Shown here in pieces: positions 1 through 5,971 of a stretch of DNA of 8,187 nucleotides (positions within the stretch are counted from its first letter, which is position 1; each line of letters starts with the position of its first letter). Under the pieces are notes generated by a model. The model was not told where the DNA came from. It ran no database searches and worked only from the letters and a program-made list of their open reading frames with translations. The DNA comes from DATFXM01 sp035315885. Lineage in GTDB: Bacteria; Acidobacteriota; Blastocatellia; UBA7656. Position numbers and translations under genes: made by a program. The DNA lies in contig DATFXM010000130.1 of the NCBI GenBank assembly GCA_035315885.1, positions 1 through 8,187 on the forward strand, read 5' to 3'.

Positions 1-349
1 CGCTCATCTTCTTCTTTGAGAGACGAGCCGCATGATCGGGTGAAGACGGTGTGACCGGAATCGGACGGCAGAACGCGTTCGGGGATCTATGGACATTCCT
101 CATATTGATACACCGGCCACGCCTAGAATACTCGCCAGCGCACCAGTGTCAAAATGGAAAGTTCTGAGTTCTGAGCTTGAGTCTTCGATCTGCTGTTGCT
201 GCTGCCGCATTGGTAAGACAATCGTCGAGAAACATTTCATTGGGAGTCTTGAGCGGACGCGTCGTTCAGCGGAGTTTGCTTCGTCACCAGCATCGCATCA
301 TCGCACCTACCCGAGTGCAAGCAAATAAGGGCCAGGCTCCGAACCGTCC
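1..349. other. Left-edge region with no supportable gene
   Basis: No open frame here has a credible start, ribosome site or family signature. On the plus strand, frame 1 is open from the window edge to a TGA at 52-54 and reads as a plausible 17-residue protein tail (ending DRVKTV), so the last codons of an upstream gene are possible but cannot be shown. The open frame at 89-328 contains a run of five cysteines and low-complexity serine and alanine, which does not look like a real protein. The stretch ends where the hairpin array starts at 350. Confidence 0.4.
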
Positions 350-634
350 GAGCCCGCGCGGCGGGCGACCAGGATGTAGCCCCCGGTGAGTCCGCGAACC
401 GGGGGTGAGGCATAAGAAAGGATACGAGCCCGCGCAGCGGGCGACAGAACGCTATCCCCCGGTGAGTCCGCGAACCGGGGGTGAGACATAAAGAAAGGAT
501 ACGAGCCCGCGCGGCGGGCGACCAGGATGTAGCCCCCGGTGAGTCCGCGAACCGGGGGTGAGGCGTAAGAAAGGATACGAGCCCGCGCAGCGGGCGACAG
601 AACGCTATTCCCCGGTGAGTCCGCGAACCGGGGT
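350..634. repeat. Tandem array 1: four 76-77 bp units with two hairpins each
   Basis: Units start at 350, 426, 503 and 579; the last is cut short at 634. Each has a short hairpin, GCCCGC-gcg/gca-GCGGGC, and a long hairpin whose stem is CCCCCGGT...ACCGGGGG around a 10-nt loop (7 bp in the last unit). Units alternate in type. Units 1 and 3 have loop gcg and spacer ACCAGGATGTAGC; units 2 and 4 have loop gca and spacer ACAGAACGCTAT. Unit 1 differs from unit 3 at one base, and unit 2 from unit 4 at one base over the shared length, so the array probably grew by duplicating a 153-bp dimer. There are no unique spacers, so it is not CRISPR. A REP/BIME-like or other dispersed intergenic element is the closest known category. 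Open frames crossing it are repeat artefacts. Confidence 0.9.
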
Positions 635-700
635 TCGTCGTCCACAGCGTCCCAACAGACGTGAGGCGTTCGGGTCACCCGGCCCAATGAGCTTAATCAC

Positions 701-760
701 TGCCCCCGGTTCGCGGACTCACCGGGGATACCATTCTATCGCCCGCTGCGCGGTCTCGGG
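701..760 (-). repeat. Inverted copy of the array 1 unit
   Basis: This is a reverse-complement copy of a B-type unit (loop gca), lying 66 bases beyond the end of the fourth direct unit. Positions 704-758 can pair with 578-634 with only a few mismatches and one indel, forming a long foldback around the 635-700 spacer. The copy is more diverged than the direct units: its short stem has lost pairs through a C-to-A change in the conserved GAGCCC, while the long stem CCCCGGT/ACCGGGG remains intact. One inverted copy beside direct copies is typical of BIME-like mosaic elements. Confidence 0.8.
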
Positions 761-918
761 TGCGGCAGCGGTCGGTTTATTTCTTCTTTTAGATCTCTGC
801 AACACGCGACGATAAAATCCAGGGGAAAGAACCCTCCTGCCGGTGGACAGCGATTGTTAGTGACGAACATCATGGAAGGGACAATCGATGAATATCGACT
901 CGCAAAACGGACTGTATC
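761..918. other. Intergenic gap between array 1 and the esterase gene
   Basis: No gene is supported here. On the minus strand, downstream of the esterase stop, there is a weak hairpin (AGGG...CCCT) followed by GGATTTTAT at roughly 815-835. It could be a poor intrinsic terminator, but the stem is too short to call. A 26-codon plus-strand frame at 872-952 overlaps the esterase 3' end and has no supporting features. Confidence 0.3.
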
Positions 919-2340
919 TCATCCCTTCGGCGACTTGCGTGCGGGTGTGTGAGGTTTCATGAACTGGCTGGCCCATTCAAGAAAGGCGGGCCAGTTTTCA
1001 GCGACGCTGTGTCCTCCGGAGTGTTGCCGCCAGGCCAGCTCTCCACCGATCAGTTGGTTTACGGGAGGCATCGAGTCGGTCAGATAGTTGCCGGGGGTTC
1101 CGAGATCTCTCTTTCCAAATAGCTTGTAGGCCGGACCCGCAGCTACGGCCGCCATGAAACTGCCTCGTGCGTCGACCCATTGCGGGTCACCGCCTTCAGC
1201 CGTGCCGTAGCTGATGAAGCAAGGCCTCGGCGCGCACATCGCGATCAGTTGATGCGAGTCGACTGGAATGTCTCCGGCGTTCTTCGGCCCGAACGCCGCA
1301 TCGGAGGCCCCGTACTTCATGAAGTTGCCCGCCATCCAATAGTATTCGCCGCCCGTCAGGTTCTCGACAGTCTCCCCGAAGATGTGACGATGCAGCTTCG
1401 CGCCACCTTCGCCCGACGAACCGATTAACCCGACGGCGATTCGCGGCTCGAACGCTTCGGTCACCAGCGCCGCCTTGCCGTAACGCGACAGGCCTTCGAT
1501 TCCGACTTGTTTCGAATCAACCGCTTTGTCGGTTTCCAAGTAGTCCAACAATCGGCTCACGCCCCATTGCCACGCACGCAGCGCACCCCAATCGTCAGGC
1601 TTGCGAGGTTGTCCCTTATTCGTCAGCCCGATGATGCCTGAGGTCAAAGCGGGACCGTCAGCCTGAATGCTCGCCGGGCTGATAGTCGCGTAGCCCCATC
1701 CTTTTTCGATGACTTGCTCCTGCCACTTGCGCACTGCTGGACCCCGACCGAAAGCGAAACTGAATTCGACCATGACAGGCACCGGCCAGCTCGCACCGGC
1801 CGGAGTGGTGAGGTTCGCGAGGATATCTACGGTGATCAATGGGTAAGTCGAATTGTCTACGTGACCCACTAAAGATTTGGTAATCGTCTTTGTAGCCGCG
1901 ACCTCTCCCTGGCTTACCTCTGCGACCTTCCACGTCACCTTTGGAACGTTGTTGGGTATACGGCCGTAGACCTCGCGCTCGAAGGCCTCCTGAATTTCGG
2001 CGCGGCGAGACTTCCATTGCCGGATGCTCGTGACCTTGGAGCCATTGTTCATCGTCATCAGAGCCGGCAGCGGATATTTATTGGCCTGGGCCTCATCGAA
2101 GGTTGTCTGATTCTTTGGATCCGCTCCCGGTCGCAGCGCCCTGATTCCAAGCTGTTCCATCATGTTTCGATGATCGCCGTCTCCGGTGAACTTCACGGGC
2201 GGACGAAACGCTTTAGAATCCGCCTGACTATCGGCTTGCGGTTGATCTACAGCCTGAACTGAAATGACTACGGATACGAAGTAAAGCGCGGCGACTCCCA
2301 CTGCGAGAGTCCGTGACGGACACTTCAAGAAAACATGCAT
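919..2340 (-). CDS. Secreted CE15-type glucuronoyl esterase-like alpha/beta hydrolase
   Basis: The 473-residue protein resembles bacterial carbohydrate esterase family 15. Characterised members cleave the ester between lignin alcohols and 4-O-methyl-glucuronate on xylan. Residues 1-30 form a signal peptide (hydrophobic core about 11-29, likely cleavage after VQA), so it acts in the periplasm or outside the cell. The N-terminal region (LPALMTMNNG, then SRRAEIQEAFEREVYGR at about 111-127) matches the usual CE15 entry region. The nucleophile is Ser285 in GLSRYGKAA. DSHQLIAMCAPRP (361-373) is the strand-7 signature, and the catalytic His is probably His444 in HSGGHSV, less likely His440. At the fungal-type ESGxGG acid position the sequence reads SSGEGG (308-313), so the acid is probably Glu382 or Asp385 after strand 7. 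A weak AAGAGA precedes ATG by about 7 nt. Length is normal for a single-domain enzyme. Substrate is inferred; it could be annotated as acetylxylan esterase by distant similarity. Confidence 0.82.
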   Translation of the reverse strand: MHVFLKCPSRTLAVGVAALYFVSVVISVQAVDQPQADSQADSKAFRPPVKFTGDGDHRNMMEQLGIRALRPGADPKNQTTFDEAQANKYPLPALMTMNNGSKVTSIRQWKSRRAEIQEAFEREVYGRIPNNVPKVTWKVAEVSQGEVAATKTITKSLVGHVDNSTYPLITVDILANLTTPAGASWPVPVMVEFSFAFGRGPAVRKWQEQVIEKGWGYATISPASIQADGPALTSGIIGLTNKGQPRKPDDWGALRAWQWGVSRLLDYLETDKAVDSKQVGIEGLSRYGKAALVTEAFEPRIAVGLIGSSGEGGAKLHRHIFGETVENLTGGEYYWMAGNFMKYGASDAAFGPKNAGDIPVDSHQLIAMCAPRPCFISYGTAEGGDPQWVDARGSFMAAVAAGPAYKLFGKRDLGTPGNYLTDSMPPVNQLIGGELAWRQHSGGHSVAENWPAFLEWASQFMKPHTPARKSPKG

Positions 2341-2363
2341 TGTCTTATCTCTTGAAGATCGAG

Positions 2364-2390
2364 GTTATCGCACTCGTCACGCTGCTTCAA
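2364..2390 (-). promoter_or_regulatory. Possible sigma70-like promoter for the esterase gene
   Basis: On the minus strand, TTGAAG (2390-2385) is followed 15 bases later by GATAAC (2369-2364), preceded by TGC as in an extended -10 element. It lies about 25-50 bases before the esterase ATG, a sensible place for a promoter with a short leader. Each hexamer matches the consensus only partly, and the site falls inside the decayed beta-propeller sequence, so chance is a real alternative. Confidence 0.2.
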
Positions 2391-2504
2391 GATTAACTGG
2401 CCGTCAATCGTGACCCACATTTTCGTGCCGTCCGGAGAGACAGCGATCCCATTGAGACGAGCGTTGCCAGGGATCTACCGCCAGCCAATCGAACCCGATT
2501 TACC
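2385..2504 (-). pseudogene. Decayed fragment of a YVTN/SMP-30-like beta-propeller gene
   Basis: The minus strand from 2504 reads through one continuous frame with an internal TAG at 2477-2475. Downstream of that stop it gives IPGNARLNGIAVSPDGTKMW, ending WVTIDGQL. The NGIAVSPDGTKMWVT segment (about 2456-2412) is the blade signature of YVTN-type or NHL/SMP-30-like beta-propellers. Only about one blade is recognisable, there is no start codon or ribosome site, and the frame runs past the esterase start to a TGA at 2327-2325. I read it as the 3' remnant of a former gene, perhaps interrupted when the esterase gene or its promoter arrived. No other blade is visible upstream to 2786. Confidence 0.5.
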
Positions 2505-2786
2505 GCTACCATTGTGTCTTGTTGAAGGAGATCAAAAGGGTTGAGCACTACTCACCGTACTTGATTGCCACACTGTGCATTCATCAGCGCTTGGCGGAAT
2601 TGACCAGGCGTTCGATTGGCTTGAAAAGAGGCCTACAATGATCGGGACGAGATAACAATGATGCTGAAAGTTGACCCGCGCGTTGACAGTCTTCGCCGAG
2701 ACTCGCGATTCCAGGCATTGGTGAATAGAATGGGCCTGGGTCCGCAATGACTAACGATACAGACTTCTAATGTTGAGGGGATCATC
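2505..2786. other. Intergenic region upstream of the small exported protein gene
   Basis: No gene, tRNA or strong terminator is visible. A perfect TTGACA occurs at 2683-2688, but no acceptable -10 hexamer follows at 16-18 bases, so no promoter is called. The ribosome site of the next gene is clear: GAGGGG at 2775-2780, six bases before ATG. The short open frames here lack family signatures. Confidence 0.4.
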
Positions 2787-3170
2787 ATGAAACGGAAATG
2801 CGAATCACTACTCAAAGCGGCGTGGCTGCTGATTCTGCTTCTTGCTTTGACGACTGAGGTCAGCGCTCAGGCGTTTAAGACAGGCGTTTATTCTGCCACA
2901 TCAGGGGATGTGAAATGGTCAATCAAATACGAAGAAGGTGGAAAGGTCACTGTCAGCAGAAACGGCGAGCTACTGGTGGAAGGAACGTACAAGGTTAAAG
3001 GAGACGAACTGGAGCTGACGGATAAGAGCGGGGCGATGTCCTGCGGAGCTGACAAAGCCGGCAAGTACAAATGGAAGTTGGAAGGGAAGAAACTGTCTTT
3101 CACAATGTTAACGGACGAATGTGAAGGCAGGGCCACCGCGCTAACGTCGCAGGCGTGGACCCTGGAATGA
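2787..3170 (+). CDS. Small exported beta-rich protein of unknown function
   Basis: The predicted protein has 127 residues. Residues 1-27 are a clear signal peptide: MKRK positive end, a leucine-rich core (about 12-22) and VSA before Gln28. The mature part of about 100 residues is polar and lysine-rich, with alternating short strands and turns (WSIKYEEGGKVTVSRNGE, GTYKVKGDELELTDKSG, KYKWKLEGKKLSFTML). That pattern suggests a compact beta-barrel or sandwich of lipocalin-like type. It has exactly two mature cysteines, Cys86 and Cys112, well placed for a disulphide, which fits a periplasmic or extracellular site. There is no lipobox. I do not recognise a named family. The start is supported by GAGGGG six bases upstream. 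It lies 123 bases before the permease gene on the same strand; cotranscription is possible but unproven. Confidence 0.82.
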   Translation: MKRKCESLLKAAWLLILLLALTTEVSAQAFKTGVYSATSGDVKWSIKYEEGGKVTVSRNGELLVEGTYKVKGDELELTDKSGAMSCGADKAGKYKWKLEGKKLSFTMLTDECEGRATALTSQAWTLE

Positions 3171-3293
3171 AGTTAGAGGGGTTGTACTCTGAGACCAACT
3201 GAGCGGACGCTTTCTTCGCAGCAGGCCTTCGGGTGAGCCGCTCCAGGCGAATTCTGTGAATGGAATCCACAACATCTTAATGCGAGACTAGCC

Positions 3294-5714
3294 ATGAACG
3301 ATCTAAGATATGCCGCAAGACAGCTTCTGAAGAGGCCTTCGTTCGCGGTTGTGGCGATCATAACGCTTGCCTTGGGGATCGGCGCGAATACCGCTATTTT
3401 CAGCGTCGTTTATGCAGTGCTTCTGCGACCCCTGCCCTACAGCGATCCTGATCGCATAGTCACCGCCCTGCATGATGGAACCAAGCCGGTGTCTCCGGCG
3501 GATTTCAATGATTGGCGTGACCAGAACACGGTGTTCGAACAGATGGCGGCAGCCTCGTTGTGGTCGCCGAATATGACCAGCCGCGAAGAGCCTGAACAGA
3601 TTCGCGGGCTGCAGGTGACCGGCAATTTGTTTGACATGCTTGGTTGTCAGGCCGCTGCAGGTCGCGCCTTCACCGAGGAAGAAGATCGCAAGAGCGCCGA
3701 GCCAGTGGTGGTGTTGAGCGATCAGTTGTGGAAACGACGATTCGGCGGTGACTCATCGGTGATAGGGCAGACGCTGACGCTTGATGGACAAAGCTACACA
3801 GTCATCGGAGTGATGCCGCCGTCGTTTCAGTTTCCATTTTTCTGGGCTACAAGAGTCGAGTTGTGGACACCGCTCAAGCTGGAGGGAGCGGATCAGCATC
3901 GATATGCTCGATTCCTTCGCGTGTTCGCGCGGTTGAAAACAAGCTCCGACGTGACAAAAGCACAGGCCGAGATGAGTGCGATTGCCGCTCGCATTGCCGA
4001 GGCTCATCCAGACACAAACACCGGAATGGGAGTCACTGTCGCGCCGCTCCACGACAGGGTCGTCGGCAAAGTACGTTCGACTCTCCTTCTTCTGCTAGGT
4101 GCAGTTGCGTTCGTGCTGATGATCGCCTGCGCAAACGTCGCGAACCTTCTGTTGGCGCGAGCCTCAGCCAGACAAAGAGAGATAGCCCTGCGCTGCGCGC
4201 TTGGTGCTACTCGATTGCGAATCATCCGGCAACTGCTCACTGAAAGCCTGCTGCTGGCGATCACCGGCGGTGTCATCGGCGTCGCACTCGCGCTGTTGAC
4301 CGTGCAATTGCTCGTTGCGGGTCTGCCTCCAGATGCGCTCCCTCGCCAGCAGGGAATTGGCATCGATGCAAGCGTGCTGGGCTTCACGGTGCTCTTGTCC
4401 GTTGTGACGAGCGTTGCTTTTGGACTTGTTCCTTCGCTCCAGTCTTCGAAGACCGACTTGACCGAATCATTGAAGGCCGGCGGAAAGAACCAGGCAGGCG
4501 ACGCGCGTGGTCGAACTGTGCGGAGCGGCCTGGTCATAGTCGAGATAGCCCTCGCTATGGTGCTTCTCGTAGGCGCGGGGTTGCTGACTCGAAGCTTTAT
4601 GAGACTTCAATCAATCGATCCCGGATTCAACGCGCAGAACCTGCTGACGATGAAAGTGTCAGTCGCGGGGACGGCTCACTCGGCTAAGCGAGGCGAGTTC
4701 TTCCGCGAGATAGTCGCACGAACGCAGTCGCTCCCCGGCGTAAAGTCTGCCAGCGCGATCAACCATCTCCCGCTTAGTGGCGACCGGTGGGGAACTCCGT
4801 TTGCGGTCGAAGGCCAACCTGCACCGCCGCCGGGTCAGAGTCCCAGCACGACGTTCCGTTTCGTTCATCCGAAGTATTTCGAGACGATGGGAATCCCGCT
4901 GCTTTCGGGACGCGACTTTGATGACCGCGACAATCTGCAGGCTCAGACGTCGATCATCATCAATGAGGTCATGGCTCGTCGCTACTGGCCGGGAGAAGAT
5001 GCGGTGGGGAAACGCATCAAGCTTGCAGCAGCGGAGTCGAACGCTCCGTGGATTTCGATTGTGGGTATAGTGAAGGAGGTCAAGCAGGAGGATTGGGCCG
5101 AAGACGCGAGGTTTGAAGTCTACGTCGCCTACTATCAATCTCAGAGATATCTTTCCGATCCTGCGCCTCATTATTCTTATCTGACTTTGGTGATGCGAAC
5201 GGATTCTGATCCTATGCGGATCGCCGCATCCGCGCGTCGAGAGATATGGGCTGTAGAGCCTAATGCACCGATATCGGAAGTGACCACGATGGAGAAAGTC
5301 ATAGCGGATGAGGTCTGGCAGCCTAGACTCTCGATGTTTTTGCTTGGGGGATTTGCGATCGTAGCGTTGTTGCTCGCGACGGTTGGCGTTTACGGCGTGA
5401 TGAGTTACTGGGTATCGCGCCGGACGCAGGAGATTGGCATAAGAACCGCTCTGGGAGCCGGATCCCGCGAAGTTATTTGGATGATCGCAGGACAGGGGTT
5501 AAGGCTTTCTCTTGCCGGAGTCGCGTTGGGCCTGGTGGGAGCGTTCGCGCTAACGCGCTTGATGTCGGGTATGCTGTACGAAGTAGAACCTACCGACCCG
5601 GCAACGTTTGGTGCGCTCGCGTTGTTACTGATCGCGGTGACATTGATCGCGTGTTATCTACCCGCTCGAAGAGCAGCCCACGTCGACCCAATGATCGCAC
5701 TCAGGTATGAGTGA
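3294..5714 (+). CDS. ADOP-family ABC transporter permease (duplicated MacB/FtsX)
   Basis: This 806-residue inner-membrane protein has the layout of Acidobacteria duplicated orphan permeases. A first transmembrane helix (about 17-41, after MNDLRYAARQLLKRPSF) leads into a MacB-like periplasmic domain (about 45-250), then an FtsX domain with helices near 262-288, 311-345 and 359-379. A second unit repeats this: helix about 410-432, periplasmic domain about 435-650, FtsX helices about 680-705, 738-760 and 768-788. The two FtsX halves share the coupling motif EIALRCALGA (296-305) and EIGIRTALGA (713-722), which in MacB-like systems contacts the ATPase. The C-terminus YLPARRAAHVDPMIALRYE is typical. 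No ATPase gene is in the window, as is usual for orphan ADOPs, so partner and substrate are unknown; MacB relatives drive mechanotransmission or export across the envelope. It has no N-terminal PadR-like extension. No clear Shine-Dalgarno precedes the ATG, but the family N-terminus supports this start. Confidence 0.95.
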   Translation: MNDLRYAARQLLKRPSFAVVAIITLALGIGANTAIFSVVYAVLLRPLPYSDPDRIVTALHDGTKPVSPADFNDWRDQNTVFEQMAAASLWSPNMTSREEPEQIRGLQVTGNLFDMLGCQAAAGRAFTEEEDRKSAEPVVVLSDQLWKRRFGGDSSVIGQTLTLDGQSYTVIGVMPPSFQFPFFWATRVELWTPLKLEGADQHRYARFLRVFARLKTSSDVTKAQAEMSAIAARIAEAHPDTNTGMGVTVAPLHDRVVGKVRSTLLLLLGAVAFVLMIACANVANLLLARASARQREIALRCALGATRLRIIRQLLTESLLLAITGGVIGVALALLTVQLLVAGLPPDALPRQQGIGIDASVLGFTVLLSVVTSVAFGLVPSLQSSKTDLTESLKAGGKNQAGDARGRTVRSGLVIVEIALAMVLLVGAGLLTRSFMRLQSIDPGFNAQNLLTMKVSVAGTAHSAKRGEFFREIVARTQSLPGVKSASAINHLPLSGDRWGTPFAVEGQPAPPPGQSPSTTFRFVHPKYFETMGIPLLSGRDFDDRDNLQAQTSIIINEVMARRYWPGEDAVGKRIKLAAAESNAPWISIVGIVKEVKQEDWAEDARFEVYVAYYQSQRYLSDPAPHYSYLTLVMRTDSDPMRIAASARREIWAVEPNAPISEVTTMEKVIADEVWQPRLSMFLLGGFAIVALLLATVGVYGVMSYWVSRRTQEIGIRTALGAGSREVIWMIAGQGLRLSLAGVALGLVGAFALTRLMSGMLYEVEPTDPATFGALALLLIAVTLIACYLPARRAAHVDPMIALRYE

Positions 5715-5718
5715 TTAG

Positions 5719-5932
5719 GTGAGGAGATGAGGGGAAGGCGCGAAAGGGCGAAGGGGCGACGCGGAGACGCGGTGAGGAGCACGCGATGATGCAGTGCGAA
5801 TTGACTTGGAAGAGCGCAACGGTGCGCAGTCGCGGCACCGCGTCACTCGTCTCCGCCTCACCGCGTCACTCGTCTCCGCCTCACCGCGTCGCCCCTTTGC
5901 CAATTCGCCCTTTCGCCTCGTCCCCTCACTCG
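5719..5932. repeat. Large imperfect inverted repeat between permease and amidase genes
   Basis: The left arm (about 5719-5777) and right arm (about 5850-5932) are reverse complements with gaps. The longest exact pairings are GCGAAAGGGCGA (5740-5751) with 5905-5916, and AAGGGGCGACGCGG (5751-5764) with 5884-5897. GCGGTGAGG-type blocks match further inward. The roughly 70-nt centre contains a small hairpin, GCGCA-acgg-TGCGC (5814-5827). The element starts 5 bases after the permease stop and ends about 40 bases before the amidase start, so it fills nearly the whole gap. It may act as a bidirectional transcription or processing barrier, or be a MITE-like remnant; no target-site duplication was identified. 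Confidence 0.7.
5836..5890. repeat. 23-bp tandem repeat, about 2.4 copies
   Basis: The unit begins CACCGCGTCACTCGTCTCCG and continues three more bases. It occurs exactly at 5836-5858 and 5859-5881, followed by a nine-base partial copy at 5882-5890. It sits inside the right arm of the larger inverted repeat and accounts for that arm being longer than the left, suggesting slippage expansion of one arm. Confidence 0.85.
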
Positions 5933-5971
5933 CTTGCCGCATCGAGAAAGTCAGAGTAGCTTTCCCATCCT

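Noticed and set aside
89..328. 79-codon plus-strand open frame
   Set aside because: It has five consecutive cysteines, no ribosome site and no recognisable family, and an overlapping frame is open too.
307..687. 126-codon minus-strand open frame with an internal duplicated segment
   Set aside because: It coincides with array 1, and its internal protein repeat is the 153-bp DNA repeat translated. No ribosome site or family signature.
350..760. CRISPR array
   Set aside because: The units are contiguous 76-77 bp repeats with hairpins throughout and no unique spacers of regular length; no cas gene is present. The same applies to array 2.
872..952. 26-codon plus-strand frame beginning MEGTIDEYRLAKRTV
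   Set aside because: It looks protein-like but is very short, has no ribosome site or family match, and overlaps the esterase 3' end.
2683..2712. TTGACA as a promoter for the small exported protein gene
   Set aside because: No hexamer resembling TATAAT occurs at 16-18 bases downstream, and the element is about 100 bases from the start.
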